A DNA stretch of 64,000 nt from Diphasiastrum complanatum (lineage: Eukaryota > Streptophyta > Lycopodiopsida > Lycopodiales > Lycopodiaceae), in the NCBI GenBank assembly GCA_029204225.1, contig CM055109.1, positions 5,213,053 through 5,277,052 of the forward strand, given 5' to 3'. A model generated the notes under the pieces. The model made no database searches. It was given only the letters and a program-made list of their open reading frames with translations, and was not told where the DNA came from. This document shows positions 1 through 17,035 of this stretch, piece by piece; position 1 is the stretch's first letter, and each line of letters opens with the position of its first letter. The translations under genes and the position numbers were made by a program.

Positions 1-655
1 TTTGGTAGAGCGCTAGAGTTTTCTCTTGATTGATCAATAAGAGCAAAGTTTGTCACAATGCCTTGTTGAATATGGATAGCAATATAGCCATTGATTTTCC
101 TTGTAAACGAAATGATTAGTATAGTTGCTTATGATTCAAATAGTGACGCTTCAAATCAAATATTGCATCATCCATATTTGGACACATCCTAGTGATATCC
201 ATTCCATCACTATGTTCAAAGAGGACATTGTTGTACTAGCATTTAAAGTTGTCATCATTGCTATGTGGCTTATTTGATTTATTTTTGAAATTAATTCCAT
301 ATAAATCATTATTAAAAAGGAGATCATGACTTTTCATCATTGGAGTGATTTTTTGGAAACTGGATAATACTTCACTTTTCAACTACAACTATAGAGGTCT
401 AGACTATTTATAAATAACATCTTTGTTTTGACCTCCCTCATGATCATTAAAGCTCTCAAATAAAATTTGATCTTGGTTTTCAAATTGATCTTTATCAACT
501 TGTGCATTCGTACTTTGTTGTTGTTGACTTGTCTCTTTGTAAGAAGAATTAGAATTAATAGCTTTTCTCTCAATAATAATGTTTCTCACTTCTTCAAAAC
601 CATCAATGCCATCAAAAGATTTAAGATTAGGGAGTTCGGGAGCCTTAAGATACAA
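1..655 (-). pseudogene. decayed coding remnant of unknown identity, partial
   Basis: One minus-strand frame can be read from 655 to the left edge of the window with only about six stop codons in roughly 218 codons. The upper part (655 to 404) is fully open for 83 codons and contains a Gln run followed by an Asp/Asn/Glu-rich stretch. The lower part continues with a protein-like composition rich in Asn, Asp, His and Lys. I do not recognise a family and see no retroelement motif. The frame runs off the left edge, so its 3' end is missing. It could be an old host gene fragment or part of an unrecognised transposon. That it was once coding is an inference from the long low-stop frame only. Confidence 0.35.
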
Positions 656-1249
656 TATATATGGAATGTCTCACACATTCTCATCACCATATGGTTTTGA
701 GGCTAGTGGTTATGAAGTATGTCTTGTATCCCAAAGGTCTCAAGTTCCAATCCCACCCCTAACATCTTGGTGCGTCTACCTTTGAACCTATGTTGCTTGG
801 CCTACACAGCTCTGTTTAAGCTCAAATCAGTTTCTACTTGTAGAGCTTGTATTCCTAGACTGTACGGACATTGTACTGAAGGTCGTACAAATGATTTGTA
901 ATGGACTGTATAGACGACAGTACAGACCCAGAAAAAAAAAACTTGCCCAAAAAGATTGTTGAGCCCATTGGACGACATTCATAATTGGGAAGCTCTCTAC
1001 AGATATTCCCCTTGGGGAGCCACCAAAAGAGTTGAGCCAACACCATGAGAGAATGGAATCAGAAGTGCAATAAACCCAATAAGAGCTGGTCGCTCGGTGG
1101 AACTCGCTTCTTCGACCATGTTGTTTTACGTTTCTTCCCATCTCCATTATGACCTTGTTTGTGAATGTTGCCTTTTTTTTTTTTTTTTGTTCAATACTAT
1201 CCTATATGGTAGTTAGAATTTTATCCAGTATTTTTTCTGCTCCAAAGTG
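656..1249. other. stretch without recognised gene
   Basis: AT-rich sequence with short poly-T and poly-A runs (for example around 1170-1190). No open frame of convincing composition, repeat or RNA gene was seen on either strand. Confidence 0.5.
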
Positions 1250-1690
1250 CACCTCACTAGTAGTAGGGTCTATAATACTCTCAATCTTTCATGAATGTTG
1301 ATCCGTTGTTGTTGAGTTGATGTCATTATAATTCCCACAAAATTGGCATAGGGACTAGAAAATGTCACTTCACTTGCCACACTAGTGTTCTTTTTCTCAT
1401 TAAAATCATTTCCGTCAAGAAATAAGTTTGCCAGAAGAACCAATAATACTTGTAGTGACATAAAGAGAACATTCTCGATTCTCATCATTGTCTTCACTCC
1501 CATATAAATTTTCATAGACCACAAGTCAACGCTACCATATTTAGTATGATCAGAGTGTCGTTTGCACCACAATGATGTCGTCTTTTGACTTTTTCAAGAT
1601 CATAGAATTGATGCATAGGCTCATGTTGGCCTTTCGTTTTACATTGCAACTGGTATGGTTCATCCACATTCATTCGGATTGTAAGTCAAA
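1250..1690 (-). pseudogene. possible frameshifted coding remnant, unknown
   Basis: On the minus strand three overlapping frames take turns in giving protein-like text between about 1690 and 1270. The longest open piece is 100 codons (1572 to 1270). Switching frame twice gives a charged, Asn/Asp/Glu-rich product resembling in composition the remnant at 1-655. This would fit one gene with two frameshifts, but composition is weak evidence and no motif is recognised. It may be chance. Confidence 0.2.
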
Positions 1691-4325
<2,635 letters not shown>

Positions 4326-5145
4326 TGTTGGATTTCTATCCTCTCCATCCCTTAACTCATTACTAATCTAGATTCATTCATTTGCTATATGTAAATACTT
4401 GTACAACGCACACTCTAAAGAAATACACTTTTTTTTTAACAGTCTAGAAAAGTACAAGGAATCGATGACAATGTTCTGTCGACTCAACCGACATCGACTA
4501 TTCATCGAACCTCAACGATTTGTCCGACACCGACTATTCAGCCACCATCCGACTGTTTGCCCACCATTCATCGTTTGACTATTCGGCCACCATCTGACAC
4601 CGACTATTCGGCTTCACCAACTAGTTGTATGTCACTATCAACTAAATAGTTGACTCGAACATACGGAACTTAACATTGTCTGAAAGATACTGCTAACATC
4701 ACGTAGTGCCTTAATCCCATTTGTAAAGTACAAACTAAGCATTATTTTAGTTAGTCAACCATGTGTATGTATCCAACAACTTATCAATTGCTCGGTTAGC
4801 TCAATAATTCATCTAGCAGACCAATCAAACATCCAGAGTGCAATTGTTTTGTTCTTTCTCTCTGTTATCACAAAGCATTGTTTCGGGAAGAACACGACTC
4901 TATCTGCATTCAGAGTGTATTTCTTCACAACTGAATAATCAATGTTCCAGTAATTTAGGTCGTGTATGTCATGCTGAATGCTCATTTTACTCATGTTCAG
5001 ATTGATTCTTGCATGCAGATAAACTTATTTGTAGATTAAATTGTCTTCTGTGACTATGATCAAGTCGAAGTCGGCCTGAATCTGATAGACATGGTTTCAT
5101 GCACCAATGAGTACTCGCCCTTGTCACGACACGTTTATCTTGAAA
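4326..5145 (+). repeat. 5' LTR of Copia K
   Basis: About 820 bp, begins TGTTGGATTTC and matches the 3' LTR at 22294-23307 along its length. Near its end it lacks a segment of roughly 190 bp that the 3' copy has (between the shared words around 5050 and 23050). The last bases are diverged from the CCCAACA end of the 3' copy. Confidence 0.85.
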
Positions 5146-5157
5146 TGGTATTAGAGC
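5146..5157 (+). promoter_or_regulatory. primer binding site of K (initiator tRNA-Met type)
   Basis: TGGTATTAGAGC directly after the 5' LTR differs by one transition from the plant Copia consensus TGGTATCAGAGC, which pairs with the 3' end of initiator tRNA-Met. Confidence 0.8.
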
Positions 5158-5301
5158 TATAATTTCTACTCTCTAATTTCTTTAAGGCAGATATAGAGCT
5201 TACATTATCAGAATGATTGTTTTGATAAAGATTAGATACTTACTATAATTGTTTCCAGTCATGTAATCTACTATCTGCATACACTCATCTTGAACTTCCG
5301 A

Positions 5302-5853
5302 ATGGATTCATAATCACAATCTGCTCTAATGGTAGACAAACTCGATGGTTCAAATTACCACTTGTAGAAATTCAAGATGAGAGTAGTACTGATGGCCAAG
5401 GAATTGTGAGAAATAGTCGCTGGAACCGAACAACTTGCCAGTGTTGATGAGCAAGTCATTTCCAAGTGGAAGTTCATGGATGACAAGGCTTTTGTCTTGA
5501 TCACCTTGAACATCTTCGACACACGGATTGGTCATATCAGACAAGCCCAAACTTCGAAAGAAGCTTGGGACATATTGAGCACACTTTACGAAGTGAAAGA
5601 TGTCACTTCAAAACTGCATCTGAGGAGAAAGTTTTTTGCACTCATAATGTTAGAAGGTGATTCTGTTCAAAATCACATTAATCAATTCAAGACTCTGTTA
5701 GAGCAAATTACTGCAATAGGTTCAGTAATCGAGGATTCAGATGATGTATTGATCTTATTGTCTAGCTTGCCATTCTATTATGAAAACTGGGTGATGATGA
5801 TTTCCACACACTCATATATAACTTTGTCCAGAGTCATTATTATGCTGTTGTAG
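5302..5853 (+). pseudogene. gag: Copia gag of K (UBN2-like), broken
   Basis: Starting at ATG 5302 one frame runs to 5853. The first 58 codons hold a few stops, each one base from a sense codon. From 5476 the frame is open for 125 codons. Recognisable Copia Gag features are the N-terminal L-D-G-x-N-Y-x-x-W-like segment (Trp changed to a stop), the K-A-F segment, the AKEAW-type helix (here TSKEAWDIL) and the L..L..LP motif near the end. Gag forms the cytoplasmic particle that packages element RNA. The zinc knuckle and protease that should follow are missing. The minus-strand gag of element H at 18988 is a close relative. Confidence 0.85.
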
Positions 5854-5989
5854 GAGGAGACCCAAAGTAATGGAGCGTCCTTGTCCTCCATCAATGACTC
5901 GTAGGCTCTGTTCTCCGAGCCACCTTAATCATATATCAATTGCTTACATGTGTAAGCTTTCTTCAGTTCTTGAATTAGACTATTGAATT

Positions 5990-6333
5990 GTCGACTCCTT
6001 GTCTATCAGAGTTGCATCATCTGGAAAATAGACAAGAAGACCATTTAAATCAAATCAAGAACACATATCTAAAGATTTGCTAGACACTGTACATACTGAT
6101 ATATGTGGTCCAATATAGACACCATCACAACTTTTGGTCCAAAATTCTTTATTACATATATTGATGACTATTCTAAAAGAACTAATGTATCTTTCATGAA
6201 GCACAAATCTGAAGACTTCTAGTTCTTCAAACAATACAAGGAGCACGCTGAGTTGCAGACAGACAAAAGAATTAAAGCTCTAAGGAGAGACAACAACAAT
6301 AAATACATCTCAAATGAGTTCAAACACTACTAT
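5990..6333 (+). pseudogene. pol: Copia integrase N-terminal part of K
   Basis: Downstream of a deletion that removed the zinc knuckle and protease, the text resumes at the end of the pre-integrase region. It then shows the start of the integrase catalytic core with the conserved HTDICGP motif (about 6085) and the following Y-I-D-D-Y-S-like block in a shifted frame. Integrase inserts element cDNA into chromosomes. The reading is cut at 6333 by insertion of element A and continues at 14749 with the matching residues, which fixes the insertion point inside the integrase core. Confidence 0.75.
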
Positions 6334-7494
6334 TGTTGGCTAATTCTGACAAATCCCCAAGATACTCGGACAGAGCAACTCAAAGAGCACCTCTCACCTT
6401 AGACCGAGGAGGTCTCTAAGAAGACGAGACTAATGAAAACTGAGAGCCGAGTATGAGAGCCGAGGAATACTAGTTAGTAATGACAAGTAAGAATTGTGTA
6501 AGCCTCATGGTGAATCCTAGAAGATGGAATGACCATGTAGGAACTAGTATTTCTAGGCAATTGTAATAAATGTAAGTAGACCCCTCTTAAAGAAAGTAGA
6601 GTGAGCCACCTTTTGATGGTGACCTCTAGTGGAGAGCATTATTCCACTTGTAATTTGTGAAATGTGGAAATTCCACTAGGATGCCACCTAAGGAGCTCTC
6701 TTGCTTATTTAAGAGACTCCCTCTTTGTGAAGAGGAGCTTTTTGTGAATTTTATCAACTCCATGCTGAAATAAGAAGAGCTTCCACGAGTTAGATGCATC
6801 CATTGAGCTCCTTGATCATGATGGTTTTCTTGAGTGATGCCCCTATGATCATGCCCTTCCATTCATTGTGTGTGGTTGTGGATTGTAGAGTGGATTAGAT
6901 TTGCTGCTTTCCTAGAGTGGATTAGTTTCCTTCCTTGTTTGTGGATTAATGTAGGGACCCGCATTCAGGTAAACTAAATAGGCTGGATCTGTGGTGTAAT
7001 TCTTGCATATCTCTTTACAATCCAATTCTTGATGTTCTTGGGATGTCCAAGAATCAATAGACTGGTTGGTTTCTTGATTCTTGGACTTCTAACATGCTGT
7101 AGATTAGTTCTTGTTTCTCGTTTTGTCAATTTATGCAAATGTAGCTCAGTGTTAGTATATTGTAGGCTCTGATTCAGTTCGTTTTAGTAGGTAGCTGTAG
7201 AATCTATTGAACGTTCATTTGGGTTGCACTGTGATCTGTGAATGAGCGTTCATGGCTTGCATCTATGTATGAATGTAAGTGCATTCAAGAGAGAACGACC
7301 CTGAGTTGTCCTCTGACAGGCAGGGCAAAAGTATACTACAACGTCAATCTATCCCTTATGCCTGGTTTGGCATTGTAATATCAAGAACACATATAACGAA
7401 TGCCATGATACCTGGTAATAGGCAGAAACGGTTCTGAGTAAGTAAAAAAATCTTTTAAACCAATAGATTATCTGGAGTACGGGATCTGTCAACA
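6334..7494 (+). repeat. 5' LTR of element A
   Basis: 1161 bp, TGTTGGC...GTCAACA, matching 13612-14743 over its whole length. It contains a (T/A)TTTAAG region near 6710 that may include promoter signals, but no clear TATA box was fixed. About 35 bp around 6720-6745 are absent from the 3' copy. Confidence 0.9.
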
Positions 7495-7496
7495 TT

Positions 7497-7512
7497 TGAC
7501 ACCATTGCCACT
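7497..7512 (+). promoter_or_regulatory. primer binding site of A (tRNA-Asp-like)
   Basis: TGACACCATTGCCAC, two bases after the 5' LTR, is a decayed form of the plant Gypsy site TGGCGCCGTTGCC, which pairs with tRNA-Asp. Element B has TGGCGCCATTTCCAC at the equivalent place. Confidence 0.6.
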
Positions 7513-7749
7513 TGAACTTCACTGCATTCTACATCAAGAAGAACCGCAACATTGTCCACGTTCAGATCCCTGCACACAAACTCCCAATCTTTCAACACCT
7601 CTGAGTTTCTACAAACTGGACAGAGCCACATAAATGGCTACATCATTGCCCAAATCCACAGGCTGATAAACTCGCAAATCCATTATTAACAGACGCCAAA
7701 ACAGACCTGGATTTACTTTAACTCCAAGCTCCCGCTCCTCCCGTTCCTC

Positions 7750-8020
7750 ACGCTTCAAATCTCAACTGGAGCCCAGCTTCGAATCTCAACCGACACACAC
7801 TGTCCAATCTCAACCAACAGCCAATGTCAGATCTCAACCAATGCACTCTATTGAATCTCAACCGACACACATTGTCCAATCTCAACCGACAGCCAATGTC
7901 AGATCTCAACCGACGCACTCTATTGAATTTCAACCGACACACACTGTCAAATCTCAACCGGCGTGATCTCTGAAATCTCAACCGACGGATTTCACTTAAA
8001 TCTCAACCGATGAGATTCCA
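7750..8020 (+). repeat. leader minisatellite with ATCTCAACCGA core
   Basis: About ten diverged units of roughly 27 bp, each with the core AATCTCAACCGA, and a higher-order period of about 80 bp in the middle. The minus-strand open frame across it only reflects the repeat. The same core recurs in the leader of B (48900-49440, opposite strand). Confidence 0.85.
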
Positions 8021-8039
8021 TCCATTCTGCACAGAAGGA

Positions 8040-9990
8040 CTTCCTCACCTCTGCATCTGACCGTATGCCATCACCTTCAACACACCTTCCGCACTCCATC
8101 GCAATAGCTGCCCTCCCACCACATCACACCGCAACACCTGCGTTCAACTGTCACGACCACACTCCACCGCAAGTCGACCTGGAACGATCACCTCACATTT
8201 CACTGCACTCGCCCATCACAACCGCATCCTCTCAATCGACCACCTACCATCGCTAACAGCCACAATCGTATTCCCCAGCCACGTTTGCATTCCATCACAA
8301 TAATCGCTACCATCGCAAACAGTCACATTCCACCTTATGACATCACCCTTTATCCCCATTCCATCGCAACCTCCACACATCGCAAACACCGCAAGCATCC
8401 GCATAACACAACACCCGCATTCCACCGTTGCAACCACACTCCATCACCAAAACTACATTGGGTAATAACAACCGCATTCACCTAGAGCAACCGCCTTGAG
8501 CCGTAGCCATCGCCAAAAACTAGCACTGCAGCTATCGTATTCATCGCCATCACACAACCTCCACCCTAGACCCGTGAAAAACGCATTCGTAGACAGCCAA
8601 CCTCCATTCACCCTTGAATCGCACTATGCCACAATCCACCATAAACCCACCGCACACAACTCACCTAACTACATCAACATAAAACCGCATTCCACCACAC
8701 CCCCACCTGTATTATCCCTTGAAACGTAGAGAACACACTCCACCACCGTAGCTCACATCTACCCGCAACCACCTTTCAGCAATCGCACCCGCACTCATCA
8801 TGACTGCCTTCCACCTCTATCGCAACTACCTCCCCATCCACTCACAGTCCCTCGTTGCAACCACATTCCATCGCTTCTCTAACACTTTCCAACCATCGCA
8901 ACCACCACCGCAGCTGACCGCACTACCACCGCAACAACCGCATTCCACTGGTCCACCGTAGACACCACAATCCACTGCAACACACAACTTAACCATATCC
9001 CACCAAATTCATTCGTAAACACCTGCATCCCAACCAACCGTAACCTGTGACCCAATACTTCTCCCAGATAGACCTCTACAATCACCTCCTAATAGCCTCA
9101 CACTGCCTCAACTGCAATCCACACTCCATCACTCCCCTCAAACTTCAATCTCAATCCAAGCCGAAGCCAATCATCAGATCTCAACCAAAGGGGTCCCTCA
9201 CCATCTTAGCCGGACCACATCCACGCCAAACCATAACAATTTCAAACGACGATCACAAACAACGAGTACATCAGCCATCAGATACCACACGCATCCGCAT
9301 TTTCTATGCATCCACCACCCTCTACCTTCGTTTGCATCTGACTCCGTCTATCTCCGTTTGCATTTGATCCACTCTGCCTTTGTTCGTCTCCCATGCCTCT
9401 ACACCTGTTTTACTCAAACACCTAACTGCATCCACCTTAGAACGCAAACAGATTAGCAGTCACAAACAGAGCACATTCACCCATACTACACGCATTACAC
9501 CACAACTGACCGCATTGCATCGCAGCAACCTAACCTTCCACCTCCATTGCAACCAGTACTGCAATAGACTGCACTCCCACCACATTCTCCCGCAAACATC
9601 ACCTTACGATTACACTAACATCGCCTCTCGCCAGCACACCCACAACATCACACCCACCAACAAGTCATCCTCTAACTACGCCCGCCCTGAACCGCAGACA
9701 CATCGCAGTCATCCACAGACGCAAACACCCGCACCCCATCTCCATTTACACTTGAATTGCAGCAATCACAAACCGATCGCTACAACCGCATTCACAAACA
9801 CCCAACGCCATTCATCCTTAATTTGCAACCCACCGCATTCAAACCCCTTCCACCTTCAACCGCCAACAGGCCACCCTCTACCCACATCCGCATAGCACCG
9901 CTGACACCGCACACATCCGCTGATACTACTAACACCGTACTCGACTACTGATACCACAATCAACCACCGTACCGTAAATCGCCTCCACCG
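8040..9990 (+). repeat. C-rich degenerate repeat tract of the A leader
   Basis: Nearly 2 kb dominated by diverged short units around CCGCATTCCACCRCAAC with very few G residues. Several open frames here (for example 9380-9895) are by-products of the skewed composition. The leader of B at 48100-48800 has the complementary G-rich version on the plus strand, so this is a shared leader feature of the family, not a gene. Confidence 0.75.
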
Positions 9991-10091
9991 TAAACCGTAG
10001 GGACCACAAAAAAAAAAAAACACCAAAAACTCGAAAAATCCAAAAACACCCAAAACTCATACCCACCACCAAAAAGGCACACCACTCCTCA

Positions 10092-11224
10092 ATGGACCAA
10101 CAACAAGATCTTGAAGTCCCAAACGATTATCCATACGAGGTCCGGTCCCCGTAGCTGAATAAATCAGATGCCATAGGTTCTACCGAATGCGGACCAAACT
10201 CCAAGAGCCATCCACAAACCCATTCGAGGGACAAGAACCTGATTGAGCCGAGTCTTCCCAAGCGCGAGCCCATTTTTCTGGTGTTGAACTCTCATAGGCC
10301 AGAACCAACCTTAATGAAGACAGACTGGTCAATTTAAAAAGAGTCTTTTATCAAGCATTTTCAGCCCTTTCGCTTGATTGAAAGTCCTTTTGTCAAATTG
10401 AGTAACATCAAGATGGCAAAGGATGAACGTGTACGAGACTATATCGAGCGTCTCAAATGCCTCAAAAGTCAAGTACAAGAACAACCCTCCAAACAGGTGC
10501 TCATCATCTAGTTCCTAGTCGGATTTCCAAGATGGATTAGATGCGAGCTTAAATCCAATGATGAATATATGAGCCTAAAGTGAGCTATGTCTGATGCCAT
10601 CAAGGAAGAAGATGAAGGATCAGATGTTGACAAATCTAGGGAAAGACGAGCACCACGTGCACCTCTCCATGAGTCGAAGCCAATCGAGGATACCCAAGAT
10701 CAGCTTTGGAAATCCCAGTTGGAGTTGCTTAATAAGCAACATCAACTACAGTTGGAGAAACTCACCAATGAGTTTCAAACTACCTTGAAGTCTATCCAAA
10801 GCAGTATATCTGGTTAGCCACACCCTACACATGTACCTTGTAGACGAAAAACAATATGGTGCCCACACTGCCGGGCTACGCATCCTGCTGAATCTTGTCC
10901 TTCATATCGGCCTATCCAAGCACATATAGTTCAACAGTATGAAGAACACCCGTCACAGTCTGGAAATGCCTTGCCTTATCATGAATATCCATCTAAAAGT
11001 CCAGAACCATTAGCCATACAAGATGGCTACGCCGTTATACAGGGGCCATTGCACACAGATGTTTCATCTGTGGTGAAACTGGCCACTTCATGGCTGATTG
11101 TCCAGTCAAGACCAAGTACCATGCTGAGTGTCCTGATTGTATCAGAAAACACAGTTTCAAAGACTGTCCAAAACAACCAACTAAGATCCTACCTGTCCGT
11201 CACGTCAGTTATGAATCACAATAG
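10092..11224 (+). pseudogene. gag: Gypsy gag of element A, internally deleted
   Basis: The frame begins at ATG 10092 and can be followed to TAG 11222-11224 with several stops and at least two frame changes. The first half of the Retrotrans_gag domain is missing at about 10310. The retained part includes the segment for 'FRLIESPFVKLSNIKM' (about 10368), then a Gln/Glu-rich coiled-coil-like helix (10680-10800). Zinc knuckles follow: one near 10860, and CX2CX4HX4C and CX2CX3HX4C near 11060-11180 in a shifted frame. The closest relative seen is the gag of B (46105-48042). Gag packages element RNA. No protease, reverse transcriptase or integrase follows. Confidence 0.85.
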
Positions 11225-13611
<2,387 letters not shown>

Positions 13612-14743
13612 TGTTGGCTGATTCTGACGAATCTCCAAGATACTTGGACAAAGCAACTCAAAGAGCACCTCTCACCTTAGATCGAGGAGGTCTCTGAGAA
13701 GACGAGACTAATGAAGACTGAGAGCCGAGTATGAGAGCCGAGGAATACTAGTTAGTAATGGCAAGTAAGAACTGTGTAAGCCTCATGGTGAATCTCAAAA
13801 GATGGAATGACCATGTAGGAACTAGTATTTCTAGGCAATTGTAATAAATGTAAGTAGACCCCCCTTAAAGAAAGTAGAGTGAGCCGCCTTTTGATGGTGA
13901 CCTCTAGTGGAGAGCATTATTCCACTTATAATTTGTGAAATGTGGAAATTCCATTAGGATGCCACCTAAGGAGCTCTCTTTCTTATTTAAGTGAATTGTA
14001 TCAACTCCATGCTGAAATAAGAAGAGCCTCCACGAGTTAGATGCATCCATTGAGCTCCTTGATCATGATGGTTTTCTTGAGTGATGCCCCTATGATCATG
14101 CCCTTCCATTCATTGTGTGTGGTTGTCGATTGTAGAGTGGATTAGATGTGCTGCTTTCCTAGAGTGGATTAGTTTCTTTCCTTGTTTGTGGATTAATGTA
14201 GGAACCAACATTCAGGTAAACTAAATAGGCTGGATTTGTGGTGTAATTCTTACATATCTCTTTACAATCTAGTTCTTGATATTCTTGGGATGTCCAAGAA
14301 TCAATAGACTGGTTGGTTTCTTGATTCTTGGACTTCTAACATGCTGTAGATTAGTTCTTGTTTCTTGTTTTGTCAATTTATGCAAATGTAGCTCAGTGTT
14401 AGTATATTGTAGGCTCTGATCCAGTTTGTTTTAGAGTAGGTAGCTATAGAATCTATTGAACGTTCATTTGGGCTGCACTCTGATCTGTGAATAAGCGTTC
14501 ATGGCTTGCATCTATGTATGAATGTAAGTGCGTTCAAGAGAGAACGACCTTGAGTTGTCCTCTGACAGGCAGGACAAAAATATACTACAACGTCAATCTA
14601 TCTCTTCTGTTTGGTTGGGCATTGTAATATCAAGAACACATATAACGAATTCCATGATGTCTGATAACAAGCAGAAACGGTTCTAAGTAAGTAAAAAAAT
14701 CTTTTAAACCAACATATCCTCTGGAGCAGGGGATCTGTCAACA
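13612..14743 (+). repeat. 3' LTR of element A
   Basis: 1132 bp, begins TGTTGGC and ends GTCAACA, matching 6334-7494 with scattered substitutions. It is flanked on the right by ATTGT and the resumed integrase frame of K. Confidence 0.9.
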
Positions 14744-14748
14744 ATTGT

Positions 14749-16187
14749 TCCGCTATTGGGATTGAACAATAGTTTGCTGCTTCATATTCTCCATAGTCGA
14801 ATGGACTAGCTGAAAGGAAGAATAGGACCTTACTTGAGTCTGCCAAATGCATGATCACTCATGCTTCATTTCCCAAATCATTTTGGCAACATGTTGTATC
14901 AACAACAGCCTATGTATAGAATCGATGTATTACTAAAGGCCTTATTGACAGCAGAATTCCTCATGAAGTCTGGACCAGATCCAAGCCTTCATTGAAGCAT
15001 TTGAGAGTATTCGGATGCATTGCCTATGCTCATGTCCCAAAGGACAACATTAAGAAACTTGATGAGCATTCTTTCATAACAATTATTGTTGGCTATTGTT
15101 CTTCTAAAGGAATGTATCGACTGTCCAATATAAAATTCTATAAAGTTTTTACTAGTAGGGATGTGACTTTAATCGAAGATCAGTTTATTGATTTGAAGGA
15201 CAAGGATTAAATGCAGTCTGTAATTTATTCCTCAACAACTGATACATATCGAAATACTATTTTGATTCCTTCATGCAGTCAATTTGTACAGTCAGATTCA
15301 GAGGACGATAAAGAAGTTGAAACTCAGGAGCAGTCGATACAACTGACACAAAGTCGAATTTCACAACCAACAGCCTCAACAAGAAGATCAACAAGAATTC
15401 GAACTCATATACACTGATGAGTTTGCTCACTACACTATTCAGGAGCCAACCACAGTTGAGGAGGCTATATCACAGGCTGATTCAGATCTTTGAAAGAGGC
15501 TATGGACAAGGATTACAACTCACTGTTGAAGAACAACACATGGACTATCACCAATCTGCCAGCAGACAGAAAGATAATTGACTGTAAATGAATCTTTAAG
15601 ATCAAATATAAAGCAGACGACAATATTACAAAAAAAAAGCTTGACTCGTGGCAAGGGGATTTTCACAAATTCTCAATATCGACTACTTTGAAACCTTTAG
15701 CCCGATGGTCAAGCATACTTCTATTTGACTGCTACTAATTTATGCTACTGCAGCAGATGTTGAGGTACACTAGATGGATGTACAAACAACATTCCTCAAT
15801 GGAGTTATCAAGGAGGACATTTACATGATCTAGCCATAAGGCTACATCCTCAATGGTTGAGAAGATCAGGTATGCAAACTCCATAAAGCTTTGTACGGTT
15901 TGAAAAAATCTTCTAGAGCATGGTTCATCAAATCAACACTTTTTTTATTGATCATGGATTCGAACCTAGTTTTGCAGATTGTAATATTTATTTCAAAGAT
16001 GTCAAACACTTCTTTGTCATCATCACACTATATGTGGATGATACGTTGTTGTTTCATAACAACATCGAATTGACAAAGGACACAAATAGGATGCTATCCC
16101 AAGAATTCAAGATGACAGACCTTGAAGAAACACATTACTATCTCGACATTCAGATCCAAGGAGACAAAAATAAAAGGCTTCTCTATA
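14749..16187 (+). pseudogene. pol: Copia integrase C-part and reverse transcriptase of K
   Basis: The integrase text interrupted at 6333 resumes here with the S-P-Q-S-N-G-L-A-E-R-K-N-R block (about 14795), then the H-L-R-V-F-G-C motif (14998), a linker rich in Ser/Gln/Thr, and the reverse transcriptase (RVT_2) from about 15480. The catalytic Y-V-D-D is intact at 16031-16042. There are several stops and at least two frameshifts (near 15680 and 15910). The enzyme copies element RNA into DNA. The frame stops matching at 16187, in the middle of the reverse transcriptase, where a block of later insertions begins. RNase H is found at 21913. Confidence 0.85.
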
Positions 16188-16188
16188 T

Positions 16189-16266
16189 TGTTAGAAAGTG
16201 TCAAGCTTAGAGCCCTTGCACAACACTCTAAGAACACACATCGATAGGTAACTCAGTAGTAGAGCA
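16189..16266. other. 78-bp unexplained junction segment
   Basis: Lies between the break in the K reverse transcriptase and the end of element H. It begins TGTTAGAAAGTG, like an LTR start, but no matching partner was found. It could be debris of a further insertion or the result of the deletion that removed the rest of the K reverse transcriptase. Confidence 0.3.
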
Positions 16267-16311
16267 TGTTAGAAATCGAGAGGTTTAGATGATATCGGAT
16301 TAGTAGAGGAC
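16267..16311 (-). repeat. truncated 3' LTR of H
   Basis: 45 bp starting TGTTAGAAATCGAGAGG on the plus strand match 19130-19175 (TGTCGAAAATTGAAAGG...), the inner end of the 5' LTR next to the priming site. The rest of this LTR is deleted up to the RNase H frame. Confidence 0.7.
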
Positions 16312-17035
16312 TATCGATCTTCTGGTATCGATATCTCTTGCCGAATCCGCATCTGTATAGCCTTCGAGAGTGTTGGCAGATTGGCTGCCTCCATAATAGA
16401 TGCTGAGATGTTTGGTTGCTTGGATGTACTTCATGACTTTTGTGAGCACTTTCCAATGAGTTAATCCTGGATTTGATAGGAATTGGCTGAGTAAACTGAT
16501 CAAGTATGCAAGGTCTAGTCGTGTGTAGATCATTGCATACATTAGTGAGCCGATGATGGAGTGAAATGGATATTGCTTCATTTCTTCCTTTTCTGTCTCA
16601 CTTTGAGAAGACTGTTCCTTTGATAGCTTCAGTCCAGGGTCGAGTGGAAAGTGACTTGTTTTGTAGTTGGCCATTCCATACTTTTCCAGCATGTTGGTGA
16701 GATATCTCTGCTGACTGATGAAGATCAGTCTGTTGGGTCGAATTCAATTTTTTTTTATTCTGAGACAATAATGGACTGGACCCATATCAGTCATTTTGTA
16801 CTCCTGGGCCAGCATGCATTTCGTATCCTATCATTAGAGTCATATTGTTACTGAATAATAATGTATCATCTACATAGAGAGTGATGATGATGAAAAAATC
16901 AAATACAGACTTGAAGTAAACATTTGAGTTTGCTTTTGTAAAGATAGTCACTTCTTCTTTCAAAAGCTAGCACATTTCGGGATTTTTCAATGGTGTAACC
17001 GTCTGTATCAAATTCAATCCTTTGACTTGAGTCAG
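16312..17035 (-). pseudogene. pol: Copia reverse transcriptase and RNase H of H, partial
   Basis: On the minus strand a Copia fragment runs from 17035 down: a short piece of the pre-integrase region (F-D-T-D-G-Y-T-I-E near 17010), then directly the reverse transcriptase with Y-V-D-D-T-L-L-F (about 16870), several frame changes, and the RNase H connection from 16692. That last part is open for 130 codons and includes I-I-G-S-L-M-Y-A and the G-Y-T-D-A-D motif (about 16345). Joining pre-integrase to mid reverse transcriptase means about 2 kb of pol was deleted. Sequence style matches K and E. Confidence 0.8.

Noticed and set aside
7748-7981. Arg/Leu-rich repeat protein on the minus strand
   Set aside because: It is the translation of the leader minisatellite of element A; the repeat lacks codon-level conservation and the element reads on the other strand.
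9380-9895. 171-codon Thr/His/Pro/Ser-rich frame
   Set aside because: It lies in the C-rich degenerate repeat tract of the A leader, where lack of G makes stop codons rare in this direction.
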